Shown: one piece after another, positions 56,347 through 64,000 of the stretch
How positions within the stretch are numbered: the stretch's first letter is position 1
Layout of the letters: the number at the start of each line of letters is the position of its first letter
NCBI RefSeq assembly: GCF_030409685.1
Contig: NZ_JAUFQJ010000001.1
Location: 186,001 to 250,000, forward strand
Origin: Ferruginibacter paludis
GTDB lineage: Bacteria > Bacteroidota > Bacteroidia > Chitinophagales > Chitinophagaceae
DNA length: 64,000 nucleotides
Reading direction: 5' to 3'
The notes under the pieces: generated by a model
The model's input: only the letters and a program-made list of their open reading frames with translations
The model's database searches: none
What the model was told of the DNA's origin: nothing
Program-made: the position numbers and the translations under genes

Positions 56347-56961
56347 TTATTTAATTTTTATGCCTGCACCAAATTCTAAAGCAATATTATTCATATTGCC
56401 ATCCACAGCGGAAATATTAGTGGCTTTAACAGGCCAGGGATAAAGTGGTACATACATACGAAAACTGAAAAAATACTTTTTTACGCCCTTCTTCAGGCTA
56501 TACATCAATCCATAATCAGGACTTAAAGCGTTTACTCCTGCACTTACATTTTTGTTATCTGGATTAAGTAAAATTTCCTTAAAGGAAGTATATTTTATAC
56601 CAGCCATTAATAGAAATGTATTGGAGCTTCTTTTTGAATAGAATGTAGTACCTACGCCAAACTTTTGGTTAATGGAATAATTGTATTCAGTTTTGATACC
56701 ATTAAAATTTCGCTGAAGTAAATTGTTGATATTATAAGACGAATGTGAAGCAAAGGCAAGATGTTTCTTAGGATTCCATTGAACCAGGTTTGTGATGAGT
56801 AAATCTGTTCCAAAATTAGAATGGATACCAATGCCCAGCTCAATGGTTAATTGCCTTACTGCAAAATGTTTTTCTTTTATTGCCTGTTTTTCTGTTTGTG
56901 CAAGACTATTACTAAAGGTTAACACTGATATAATGAAGAATAAAAATTTATGCTGTTTCAT
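56347..56961 (-). CDS. Outer-membrane beta-barrel-like protein, 204 aa
   Basis: Signal peptide (MKQHKFLFFIISVLTFSNSL, AQ) and amphipathic strands: QLTIELGIGIHSNFGTDLLI, TEYNYSINQKFGVGTTFYSKR, FFSFRMYVPLYPW, ending MNNIALEFGAGIKIK. It has no recognised family. It lies 45 bases downstream of the esterase gene and is probably transcribed with it from site C. Confidence 0.65.
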   Translation of the reverse strand: MKQHKFLFFIISVLTFSNSLAQTEKQAIKEKHFAVRQLTIELGIGIHSNFGTDLLITNLVQWNPKKHLAFASHSSYNINNLLQRNFNGIKTEYNYSINQKFGVGTTFYSKRSSNTFLLMAGIKYTSFKEILLNPDNKNVSAGVNALSPDYGLMYSLKKGVKKYFFSFRMYVPLYPWPVKATNISAVDGNMNNIALEFGAGIKIK

Positions 56962-57006
56962 ATAAATGATGTTTTAGAAAGTGAATTAAATGAATGCTGA
57001 TTGCTA

Positions 57007-57831
57007 TTACTTGTTTTGAAAATAGAAATGGAGGCCCTTTTCTATATTTGGATTTCTTGACCCCAGATGATCTAAATTCTTTTCATGATTTTTTTCGAGT
57101 TTAATATCAGAATAGTTTTTTTGCAGCGCTTGGTAAAATGCCTCAAAAGGGGCTTGCATCCTTCCTGCATTTTCTGCTTCGCCGATGCCCATAAATACCA
57201 GTTGTTGTCTTGTTTTATTATCGTTCCTGTTATCCTTTTCCTGCCGTAAAGCAATAAGATCATCAAACCAAAATGAAGGGCTCAGTAAGATATAATTACC
57301 AAACAATTTATTATGAATACTAAAAGCATATCCACCAAATAAACCTCCATATGAGTGACCAAGAATTACCCTGCTGGCTCGGGCAGTATCTACCTTATAA
57401 TCCTGCTCAATTTTGGGTATTAATTGCGTTTTAATAAAATTCAGGAATTGAGGAGCACCGCCAGTTATTGAGCTAATTTTTGTTGGAGTGTAATCTATAC
57501 TGCGGTCTTGCCCGTACCCAATGCTTACAATCACTACATTTTTAACAGCAAGGTTATCGGAAATTTCTTTGCACTTATTAGCGACGAAATCAAAAATATC
57601 ATTCCCGTCCAACACATAGATAGTTGCATATTTTTCCACCAGGGGATTGTAATTGGCGGGTAACCCAACCCTGATTTGATAGGAGGCATCGTTTGCAGCA
57701 GATTGTAAAGTAAACTCTTTTGTTGCACCTGAGTTGAAGGATTCTTTTTTGCATGAGCCAAGTAGAAAAAGCAACATAATTGCACTTGTTGATGCGAAGA
57801 TTTGTGTGAGTAAAATTGCTTTCTTTTTCAT
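57007..57831 (-). CDS. Esterase (EstD/IroE-like alpha/beta hydrolase) lipoprotein, 274 aa
   Basis: A lipoprotein-type signal with SCKKES after the hydrophobic stretch (MLLFLLGSC), then an esterase D-like alpha/beta hydrolase: RVGLPANYNPLVEKYATIYVLDG, VIVSIGYGQ and the nucleophile elbow VILGHSYGGLFGGYAF (GHSYG, Ser at about 161). A late His, LDHLGSRNP, may complete the triad. Family members hydrolyse siderophores, acetyl esters or S-formylglutathione. The gene is directly under the shared operator, site C. Confidence 0.85.
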   Translation of the reverse strand: MKKKAILLTQIFASTSAIMLLFLLGSCKKESFNSGATKEFTLQSAANDASYQIRVGLPANYNPLVEKYATIYVLDGNDIFDFVANKCKEISDNLAVKNVVIVSIGYGQDRSIDYTPTKISSITGGAPQFLNFIKTQLIPKIEQDYKVDTARASRVILGHSYGGLFGGYAFSIHNKLFGNYILLSPSFWFDDLIALRQEKDNRNDNKTRQQLVFMGIGEAENAGRMQAPFEAFYQALQKNYSDIKLEKNHEKNLDHLGSRNPNIEKGLHFYFQNK

Positions 57832-57860
57832 TTTTATATTTAATTGGTTATCGTATGATG

Positions 57861-57916
57861 CAAAGCTACAGCGGCTTTCATCCTTCGAAGGGACAGTTTG
57901 ATGTCAAAAAAGGACA
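57861..57916 (-). promoter_or_regulatory. Shared operator/promoter, site C (esterase operon)
   Basis: Minus strand: TGTCCTTTTTTGACA (57916-57902), six bases, TGTCC (57895-57891), 22 bases, TAGCTTTG (57868-57861), a full -7 consensus. The ATG is at 57831. Over the 22-base spacer it also shares TGAAAGCCGC with site B. Confidence 0.8.
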
Positions 57917-58127
57917 TGCTGAAAAAATGCCGGTAGCAAATAGTAGGTTATAAAAAATAGTGTTTGTGATTGAGCCTTTTTTAAATTTTTACCGGCGGGT
58001 AAGGGCAGTGGATTTTCCGCTTTCTGTTGGCATCGCTGTAAACGCAACTCCAGGTTAGCAGCAAAGCCTGCAACCTTTTCCTGCCGCAGAGGTACTTTAA
58101 AACGCCTCTTCAAATTTTTATGTAAGC

Positions 58128-58394
58128 ATGGGTTTAACCGCTGGTTCTGTAGTAACAACCAGCGGTCACGGTGTAAGCAAAGCGGTTTACCTGAATGATA
58201 TTGCCAGCAATATCCAGTTTTATAACAAGGTCACCAGGTACACCCGTCTATATTATGCAGACTTACCTTTGCTGGCCGCCCTTAAACTGGGAAAACGATG
58301 GTCTGTTGAGGATGGCCTGCAGGCATCGGTATTATTAAATATAAACAGTAAAGAGGCCATTGATAAATATGATTTTCAGATGGTTATAATCTAA
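58128..58394 (+). pseudogene. Outer-membrane beta-barrel (porin-like) fragment, 88 codons
   Basis: The frame has the look of an internal piece of a porin-like barrel: strands IQFYNKVTRYTRLYYADLPL and LAALKLGKRWSVEDGLQASV, the segment where related proteins have YFQVPLLL and DAGPxxSVLL. There is no signal peptide and the protein stops early. It is likely the rest of a deleted gene. Confidence 0.55.
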
Positions 58395-58434
58395 TTTTTT
58401 ACGCATTCATTGAATAAATCTGTATTGACCATTT

Positions 58435-58770
58435 ATGATTAATTATAACGGCAAAATATTTTCGCCTGCTAATAATAAAACTGGCGGTGATTTCAGTACA
58501 GAAACTTTCTTTGTATTCAGGCAAACAGGCAACATCCTTAGCTCAAATTATTCAGGTGAGAATATCGTAAGGGGACAAGTACTTACCATTGTTGGCAATG
58601 ACGGTAGTATGGAGATGAACTATCAACATGTAACCACCCAACTGGTGTTAATTGCAGGAAGCGGTAAGTTTATCCCGGAATTATTACCAAATGGAAAAAT
58701 AATGCTCAACGAAAAAAGGAAATTAGTTGACGGAGATTTTGTGCAAGGGGATTTGATTATTGAACATTGA
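58435..58770 (+). CDS. Small beta-rich protein of a family often mis-annotated as N-acetylglutamate synthase, 111 aa
   Basis: Pattern: MINYNGKIFSPANNKTGGD, TFFVFRQTGNILSSNYSG, GQVLTIVGNDGSMEMNYQHV and ELLPNGKIMLNEKRKLVDGD. I recall short soluble Bacteroidota and Firmicutes proteins with the same repeats of FxxxQxGxxxSxxYSG and LPNGKIxLxEK; database entries sometimes call them n-acetylglutamate synthase, with no catalytic evidence. It is complete in length. Its function is unknown and the neighbours do not help. Confidence 0.7.
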   Translation: MINYNGKIFSPANNKTGGDFSTETFFVFRQTGNILSSNYSGENIVRGQVLTIVGNDGSMEMNYQHVTTQLVLIAGSGKFIPELLPNGKIMLNEKRKLVDGDFVQGDLIIEH

Positions 58771-59058
58771 TTTTGAGGGGTTTGATTATATTGCAAAAAG
58801 GAATCAATAAAAAAGTTTTTACTACGATATTCCCTGGCTTGGCAGCACAAAAATATCGTTGAACAAGACTTCCTGAAAGTTATACCTGCATAGGAGGAGG
58901 CATTCAGGATATTTAAATGGCTGAAAATCTTGCCATATTTTGAAGGGACCGGAGCCTTTTTGCAACAACTCATTTTGCAGACAAATATGGCCTGTTTGCA
59001 TATCAGTTTCACAAAAGTGAAATTAATAAGAGACCTTCATACTCTTTAAGTACTTATT
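58771..59058. other. Gene-free stretch before the LytS-like gene
   Basis: No convincing gene; the minus-strand frame here opposes the end of the 58435 gene. No shared operator was found upstream of 59059. Confidence 0.5.
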
Positions 59059-60126
59059 ATGAAAAAGTCTTTTATTGTCTTATTACACATCGGCTTTTGG
59101 GCCTGCTATTTTATTTTGATTGTAATCATGTTAAGTGTTTACTATCGCAGCAGCCTGTATGCCAGTGCGCCCAACTCCCGCATGGTGATTGCTTTTAAAA
59201 ATATCTTATTGTTTGCCTTTACACCCTCCTTTATCACATTTTATTTATACTATGTTATTTTATTTCCTAAATACCTGCAGCAAAAAAAGTTTCTCCAGTC
59301 CATTGCTGTCGGCTTGCTTATATCCATTTGTGCATCTATTATAGCCTACATCCTGCACCGCTATTTAATAGAGACAGGCCGTGTGATCGACATGGACCAG
59401 GGTGGAAAAAACGGCCGGTCTACTGCTGTAAGGGTAATTATTATCATGACTTTTATTGGTTCTGTTTGTGGCATGGTGGCGTTAGTGATTAAAGGTTTTA
59501 TCACCTGGTTCAACGAAATAAAATTGAAGCAGGCATTAAAAGAGAAGAACCATGAAATGGAACTGGCACTGATTAAATCCAAGCTGGATCCGCATCTTCT
59601 CTTCAATACCATCAATAACATCGATGCACTTATTATAAAAGACGCTGTTGAAGCATCCAACTACTTAAATAAGTTATCCGACATTATGCGGTTTATGTTG
59701 TACGAGACAATGGCGGACCAGATACTGCTGTCGCAGGAAATTGAATACATTGAAAAATACATCGCCCTGCAAAAAATAAGAACATCCAACGCCAATTATG
59801 TACGGTTTTTAGTAACCGGTCCGATTGGTAATAAGATGATTGCCCCGATGGTTTTTATTCCCTTTATTGAAAATGCTTTTAAACATACCAACAATAAAAA
59901 ACTGGCGAATGCCATCACCGTTCATATCGTAATAAATGATAAAACCATACAATTGGTATGTGAAAATAAATTTGATTCGAAACCGACCGTGCGGCCACCT
60001 GACAGCGGCTTAGGCAATGAGCTGATTCAAAAACGGCTACAACTTATTTACCCGGAAAAACATGTGCTGGAAGTGCATAAAACAGCTGAATTATACACCG
60101 TAAACTTAACGATTACCAATGGATAA
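59059..60126 (+). CDS. LytS-type sensor histidine kinase, 355 aa
   Basis: Four transmembrane helices in the first 150 residues, a short coiled linker, then a HisKA_7TM/His_kinase (LytS) domain: the phosphoacceptor region KLDPHLLFNTINNIDALI with His179, where most relatives have NPHFLFNT, and an ATPase part with FIPFIENAFKHTNNKKL and SGLGNELIQKRLQLIYP. It phosphorylates the LytTR regulator whose ATG overlaps its stop codon by eight bases. No sensing domain is evident outside the membrane part. Confidence 0.92.
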   Translation: MKKSFIVLLHIGFWACYFILIVIMLSVYYRSSLYASAPNSRMVIAFKNILLFAFTPSFITFYLYYVILFPKYLQQKKFLQSIAVGLLISICASIIAYILHRYLIETGRVIDMDQGGKNGRSTAVRVIIIMTFIGSVCGMVALVIKGFITWFNEIKLKQALKEKNHEMELALIKSKLDPHLLFNTINNIDALIIKDAVEASNYLNKLSDIMRFMLYETMADQILLSQEIEYIEKYIALQKIRTSNANYVRFLVTGPIGNKMIAPMVFIPFIENAFKHTNNKKLANAITVHIVINDKTIQLVCENKFDSKPTVRPPDSGLGNELIQKRLQLIYPEKHVLEVHKTAELYTVNLTITNG

Positions 60127-60814
60127 ATATACCTGCATCATTATTGAAGACGAGCCACTGGCGCTGGAAAAAACAAAAGACTTTGTAAACAAAGTTCCCT
60201 TCTTAAATTTAAGCGCCACGTTCGACAATGCCTTGAGTGGCCTTACCTACCTGAACAACAATAAGGTAGATGTACTTTTCCTGGATATTAATATGGATGA
60301 ATTATCCGGCATAGAATTACTGGAAAGTTCTAAAATAACCAGCCAGGTTATTATTACAACAGCCTACCAGGAATATGCTTTAAAGGGCTATGAGCTGCAC
60401 ATTACAGACTACCTTCTAAAACCATTTACATTCAATCGCTTTTTACAAGCCGTAAATAAAGCACAGGAAAATTTAAGCAAGCGTGTAGCGGAAAAATCAT
60501 TGGATTTTATTTTCGTGAAAACAGAAAACCGACTTGAAAAAATAATGATCAATGACATCCTTTACATAGAAGGGATGAGAGATTATTTACGCATTCATAC
60601 GCCCGGTAAAAAGATCATGACCTTGCAGGGTTTCAGCGAGCTCGAACAGCTGATACCAGCTCACCTGGTATGCAGGGTACATAAGAGTTTTATGGTTGCC
60701 ATCAATAAAATAGAATCTATCGAACGCAGCAGGATTAAAATTGCAGATCAGCTGATTCCAGTTTCAGATACCTACAAGGAAGCCTTCCTTCAACTCATCA
60801 ACAGCAAGCCATAA
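60119..60814 (+). CDS. LytTR family response regulator, 231 aa
   Basis: A receiver domain (CIIIEDEPLALEKTK, phosphoacceptor Asp56 in VLFLDINMDE, TTAYQEYALKGYELHITDYLLKP) is joined to a LytTR DNA-binding domain from about 130 (FIFVKTENRLEKIMINDILYIEGMRDYLRIHT, QGFSELEQLIP, CRVHKSFMVAINKIESI). LytTR proteins bind direct repeats two helical turns apart, the spacing seen between the outer half-sites of the shared operator, so it is an alternative candidate regulator of that regulon. It overlaps the kinase gene and is translated with it. Confidence 0.95.
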   Translation: MDKYTCIIIEDEPLALEKTKDFVNKVPFLNLSATFDNALSGLTYLNNNKVDVLFLDINMDELSGIELLESSKITSQVIITTAYQEYALKGYELHITDYLLKPFTFNRFLQAVNKAQENLSKRVAEKSLDFIFVKTENRLEKIMINDILYIEGMRDYLRIHTPGKKIMTLQGFSELEQLIPAHLVCRVHKSFMVAINKIESIERSRIKIADQLIPVSDTYKEAFLQLINSKP

Positions 60815-60905
60815 TCCATCCGGAATTTGGAAGATTAAAAAGCCCCGTTGGCAGACATCATTCTTCGCTTTGCATAGCTGAATTGCACGCCCACAGCCGT
60901 TCCTA

Positions 60906-60913
60906 TACTTTTG
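60906..60913 (+). promoter_or_regulatory. -7 box (TACTTTTG) for the barrel gene at 60952
   Basis: TACTTTTG fits the consensus and lies 38 bases before the ATG. The shared element does not occur at the expected spacing upstream. Confidence 0.5.
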
Positions 60914-60951
60914 CTTCAGTTAAATAATTAACCAACTTTAAAAAAATTATT

Positions 60952-61602
60952 ATGAAGCAGAAATTACAAACAGTACTCGTAACGGGTATGATTTTTTTGG
61001 CAGCAAACACCTTCGGTCAAACCAACACTTACCTGGATTTGATGATCAATGTGGTAAGCACTAACCTCAATTACGGTGATGCCAACAAATCGCTGGCCGA
61101 CTATAAAAAGTCAACCAATGGTATACAGGCTGGCGTATCCTTCCAGGCTGGTATCACACCCGCATTTTCAATTGTTCCCGAATTGTATTATATGAGGAAA
61201 GGTGGCAAATTAAAAGTAAACAATCCGATCACCACTAACGAGTCAAGCCTTCGTTTAAACACTTTGGAATTACCGCTGCTGGGCCGTTTACACATGGGTA
61301 GATTTTACGTGAATGCAGGGCCATCCATTGCCTACAACCTGAGTGGCAAAAACACCATGGGCGATCTGTCAACCAAACTCTCTTTCAATAATACCGACGG
61401 AGGTTTTAAGCGGTGGGATGCAGGTGTTCAGATGGGTGGTGGTGTTGAGTTTCCTTTTAAACAAAAAAGAATCGCCATTGACATCCGGTACAGCTATGGT
61501 TTAAGCGACATATCGTATGACAGGGAAATACACAACAGGGCAGTGATGGTGAGTGTGCATTTTTCCAAAGCATGGTTAACAAACCCATTGGGAAGAAATT
61601 GA
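60952..61602 (+). CDS. Porin-family outer-membrane beta-barrel protein, 216 aa
   Basis: Signal peptide (to NTFGQ at 23) and barrel strands: SFQAGITPAFSIVPELYYMRKGGKL, LRLNTLELPLLGRLHMGRFYVNAGPSIAYNLSG and GFKRWDAGVQMGGGVEFPF, IAIDIRYSYGLSDI, the PorT/OmpW-like porin family pattern. It ends SVHFSKAWLTNPLGRN. It might be a target of the adjacent two-component system; this is inferred from position only. Confidence 0.78.
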   Translation: MKQKLQTVLVTGMIFLAANTFGQTNTYLDLMINVVSTNLNYGDANKSLADYKKSTNGIQAGVSFQAGITPAFSIVPELYYMRKGGKLKVNNPITTNESSLRLNTLELPLLGRLHMGRFYVNAGPSIAYNLSGKNTMGDLSTKLSFNNTDGGFKRWDAGVQMGGGVEFPFKQKRIAIDIRYSYGLSDISYDREIHNRAVMVSVHFSKAWLTNPLGRN

Positions 61603-61682
61603 TACTCCTAACGGCGTTCTTTCAACACAGTGTTGTCCATCGTTTCACAAAAAACAGTTGATCAATTTTAAAAAATAGCAAC

Positions 61683-62420
61683 ATGAATACCATTCAAAAT
61701 ATAGCTCTCCGCATGGATGTACCAACAGCAAGCGTGCCGATGACTTCACTGCGGAAAAGATCGCTCACTGCAGGCATATTGTACCTGCTCACATTTGTAT
61801 CCATCCCAACGTTGGCACTCTATCGTCCGGTGCATGCTGCAAACTATATCACAGGTCCTGGGCCTGATACCGCTGCCATCATTGGTGCCATTCTCGAAAT
61901 CATCGTGGCACTCGCCGGCATCAGCACCGCAGTGGTGTTGTACCCGGTGCTAAGGAAACAAAATGAAAGTGCCGCATTGGGCCTTGTTGCCGCACGCATT
62001 CTTGAATCGGGCACCATCTTCGTTGGTGTGGCTTTTCTGCTGTCAATAGTAACGTTAAGACAAGCAGGATCCGGTGCAGCTGCATCGGTTACCGGTCATG
62101 CACTTTCAGTGCTTTATGACCGCATCTTTTTACTCGGGCAAAGTTTTATGCCGGCTATATGCGATCTGCTGCTTGGTTTCATGTTGTACAAGTCCCGCCT
62201 GGTACCACGAGGCCTTGCGATCATTGGGATGGTGGGAGCAGTGCCGTTGGTGGCGGGTTATGTAGCTATGCTGTTCGGTGTAATCGGGCAACATTCGCCC
62301 CTGGCAGGATTGTCCGCAGTACTGGTTGCACTGTTTGAATTCTCGCTGGGCATTTACCTGGTAGTTAAAGGATTCAGGCCATCGGGAATCACTGCCGGTA
62401 TTCAAATGGAAAGCGAATGA
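61683..62420 (+). CDS. DUF4386 membrane protein, 245 aa
   Basis: Six hydrophobic helices with the DUF4386 pattern: RSLTAGILYLLTFVSIPTLALY, GAILEIIVALAGISTAVVLYPVL, ARILESGTIFVGVAFLLSIV and SRLVPRGLAIIGMVGAVPLV. Function is unknown. Its DNA is richer in G+C than that of its neighbours, which may mean transfer. A weak, poorly matching copy of the shared element precedes it near 61620-61637. Site H starts eight bases after its stop. Confidence 0.85.
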   Translation: MNTIQNIALRMDVPTASVPMTSLRKRSLTAGILYLLTFVSIPTLALYRPVHAANYITGPGPDTAAIIGAILEIIVALAGISTAVVLYPVLRKQNESAALGLVAARILESGTIFVGVAFLLSIVTLRQAGSGAAASVTGHALSVLYDRIFLLGQSFMPAICDLLLGFMLYKSRLVPRGLAIIGMVGAVPLVAGYVAMLFGVIGQHSPLAGLSAVLVALFEFSLGIYLVVKGFRPSGITAGIQMESE

Positions 62421-62427
62421 TTGTATA

Positions 62428-62483
62428 TGTCTGTATCTGACATTGGGCTGTCCTTTGAGGCGCTGAAAGCCAGGGTAGTTTTG
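62428..62483 (+). promoter_or_regulatory. Shared operator/promoter, site H (plus strand)
   Basis: TGTCTGTATCTGACA (62428-62442), six bases, TGTCC (62449-62453), 22 bases, TAGTTTTG (62476-62483). It is the only strong copy on the plus strand, with the same spacing throughout. No start codon with a good frame follows closely. Confidence 0.75.
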
Positions 62484-62709
62484 TATCATAAATTAGCAAT
62501 CAAAAAACTTGAAAATAAACTTTAAAAAATATTCAACAATTGATAGTCACTATTGCAGGTTCAAAAATAAATTTTCTCGACCCTACAGGCAAAATTGTTT
62601 ATAGTTTACCCAATAAAGAGAATCGCTAAAGAACAGCAGGCAATTGCATACACCAACCTTTAAGTTAGCGGCAATTTTTGACATTCATTAATTCTAACGA
62701 GGGAAAAAC
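62484..62709 (+). other. Region after site H with an apparent gene remnant
   Basis: The frame ending at 62630 reads IVTIAGSKINFLDPTGKIVY then SLPNKENR but has a stop upstream and no start, so it looks like the tail of a lost gene. Another TTTTTGACA occurs at 62685-62693, without the rest of the element. Confidence 0.4.
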
Positions 62710-63558
62710 ATGAAAAAAGAGAATAAAAAAAACTATAGGCAACTTCTAATCGACAAAATAGAAGGATTAGTTGAACAAAGAGAAGTAACTATTGTAACAA
62801 TTAAAACCACCTACTTATTATGTGGAAATGGTAAACCTGTCATTTTCCTGCATGGAGCTGGTGCAGGTGCTGTTACCTGGTATCCATCAATTAATACTAT
62901 CTCTGAAAATTTTCAAGTAATAGCACCAGATATAGTTGGATATGGAGAATCTGATAAACCTGATGCGCCTTATAACAGGTCATATTTTTCAACCTGGCTC
63001 AAAGATTTCATGAAAGAATTGAAAATATCAAAGGCTCATATTGTCGGATTGTCTCAAGGTGGTGCCATTGCGTTGCATTTTGCCATAGAAAATGCTGAAA
63101 TGGTTGATAAGCTTGTTTTAGTTGACTCTGCAGGTTTAGGTGCAAAAGTCTCTTTTTGGCCTTTAATTGGAACAATATGGATGAATAGTTTTCCATCATC
63201 AATGGCAAATCGTTTTAATTCCCGTTATATACTTCATAAACCTATAAACAGAGACCCGAACCATAGTAGCTACTCAATAGCCGTTCTCAAATATAAAGGA
63301 GGAAAAAATGCATTTAAGCAAGGGCGTGGAACCGCAGTCTCTAAAATATCAGAAGAATTATTAAAGCAAATAAAAAATGAAACACTTATCATTTGGGGGG
63401 AAGATGATAAATTATTTTCTGTTGAATATGGTGAAGCAGCAGCTAAAATTATCCCAAATGCAAAGATTCATTTAATTCAAGATGCTGGACATTTACCATT
63501 AATGGATCAACCCGAAATTTTTAATAAAATTCTTGATGATTTTTTAAAAAGCGAATAA
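62710..63558 (+). CDS. Alpha/beta hydrolase (MhpC-like), 282 aa
   Basis: Classic alpha/beta hydrolase: oxyanion loop VIFLHGAGAGAVTWYPS near 42-58, DIVGYGESDKP, nucleophile elbow VGLSQGGAIALHF with Ser at about 117, Asp in IIWGEDDKLF and His in DAGHLPLMDQPE. Family members hydrolyse C-C bonds or esters; it lacks a signal peptide. Its codons are more A/T-rich than those of its neighbours, suggesting separate origin. Site H is the nearest promoter upstream, 226 bases from the ATG. Confidence 0.88.
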   Translation: MKKENKKNYRQLLIDKIEGLVEQREVTIVTIKTTYLLCGNGKPVIFLHGAGAGAVTWYPSINTISENFQVIAPDIVGYGESDKPDAPYNRSYFSTWLKDFMKELKISKAHIVGLSQGGAIALHFAIENAEMVDKLVLVDSAGLGAKVSFWPLIGTIWMNSFPSSMANRFNSRYILHKPINRDPNHSSYSIAVLKYKGGKNAFKQGRGTAVSKISEELLKQIKNETLIIWGEDDKLFSVEYGEAAAKIIPNAKIHLIQDAGHLPLMDQPEIFNKILDDFLKSE

Positions 63559-63609
63559 AAAACGGCGCACACCAAGAGTATTGCCAATAGTAGGAGTAAA
63601 CGTTGAAGT

Positions 63610-63816
63610 AATGGCTGCATTTCGCTTTCAGCTTTGGTTCTGGCAGATGCATTGCTTAAACTAAATATTGCAAACTATCCGGGAACAGCGAATTGTTATG
63701 ATGGGTTGGGAGATCTGTGCCTGGCAAAAGGAGATACATTAAATGTCATAGCAAGTTTCAAAAAAACGTTGTCGTTAAGGAACATTCCGGAGACAAAACT
63801 AAAGCTTGAAACATGA
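63610..63816 (+). pseudogene. C-terminal TPR-like fragment
   Basis: The frame with no proper start reads LLKLNIANYPGTANCYDGLG then DLCLAKGDTLNVIASFKKTL, one TPR unit as found at the end of many Bacteroidota serine-hydrolase proteins. It has no upstream domain. It is likely a remnant of a deleted gene. Confidence 0.5.
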
Positions 63817-64000
63817 TTGAAGCAAAAGAAATAAGTCCTTTATAAAATGCAATATCAAGACCTGGGATGAAATATTTATTATGAAAGCCTCAGGGATGCA
63901 GATAAAATTCCAGGTCATTTAAAGATCTGCATTTATCAGTAAGCTGCTACCATTTGTAAAAATCATTTAGCCACACAACAATCAATGAATAAATTCAAAT
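63817..64000. other. End of window, no clear gene
   Basis: No convincing gene. An ATG near 63984 (MNKF) could be the start of a gene running out of the window. Confidence 0.3.

Noticed and set aside
60830-60913. Shared operator before the barrel gene next to the LytTR regulator
   Set aside because: GACAT is present but spacing to the -7 box is wrong and no TGTCC lies at the right offset.
61620-61640. Possible further copy of the shared operator before the DUF4386 gene
   Set aside because: TGTCC is at the right place but the TGACA block is poor (about half the bases match) and no -7 box lies at the right distance.

Overview
The window reads as a chromosomal segment of a Bacteroidota bacterium, most likely a member of the Chitinophagaceae or a close relative. 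Reasons: promoters of the TAnnTTTG type (the -7 element used by the Bacteroidota primary sigma factor), a type IX secretion sorting domain on a secreted hydrolase, many families typical of the phylum (DUF4254, DUF4230, DUF1684, OmpH-like, LytS/LytTR pair, RND cassettes with lipoprotein adaptors), AT-rich intergenic DNA and few strong Shine-Dalgarno sequences. No species call is possible from sequence reading alone.

Layout. 0-25.5 kb is mostly core genome: the 5' end of argS, an ABC-F ATPase, two tandem GtrA-like membrane proteins, dnaK, a T9SS-sorted SGNH hydrolase, an OmpH-like protein, an amino-acid permease, a DUF4254 + heptosyltransferase-like pair, two coupled DUF4230 proteins, ispD, a FemAB/GNAT-like protein, an M1 metallopeptidase, an initiating sugar transferase, a Gfo/Idh/MocA oxidoreductase, two tandem GMC oxidoreductases, accA and a tRNA-Asp. 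25.5-40 kb is more accessory: an excisionase-like HTH gene and two long perfect hairpins beside the tRNA, a TlpA-like thioredoxin, a DUF202 protein, an AraC regulator with an adjacent SDR gene, a small operon with a Tat-signal thioredoxin-reductase-like flavoprotein and a methyltransferase, an orphan type I restriction R subunit, DUF1684, a CPBP protease, a secreted beta/gamma-crystallin-like protein and a DUF1016 nuclease pseudogene.

40-64 kb contains the most interesting signal. Six promoters (upstream of the genes starting at 40953, 46673, 53835 and 57831, upstream of a broken small gene plus a GT39 gene at about 42.9 kb, and on the plus strand at 62.4 kb) share one precisely spaced element: TGTCyGT-n3-TGACA, 6 nt, TGTCy, 22 nt, then a TAnnTTTR -7 box. 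A weaker seventh copy precedes the gene at 46004. The half-sites recur about every 10.5 bp (offsets 0, 11 and 21), and the proximal one lies where a -33 element would be, as expected for an activator. The promoters govern a GlxA-type AraC regulator (apparently self-regulated), an RND efflux operon with a metal-binding HMA protein, an esterase/beta-barrel/DUF5694 group, two operons headed by related small exported peptides, a GT39 glycosyltransferase and probably an alpha/beta hydrolase. Nearby but apparently outside the motif lie a missed 38-residue metallothionein-like peptide, an HMA-AraC fusion regulator and a LytS/LytTR two-component pair that is the rival candidate regulator.

Several gene remnants (42.8, 58.1, 62.6 and 63.7 kb and the DUF1016 pseudogene) show that the right half has been rearranged.
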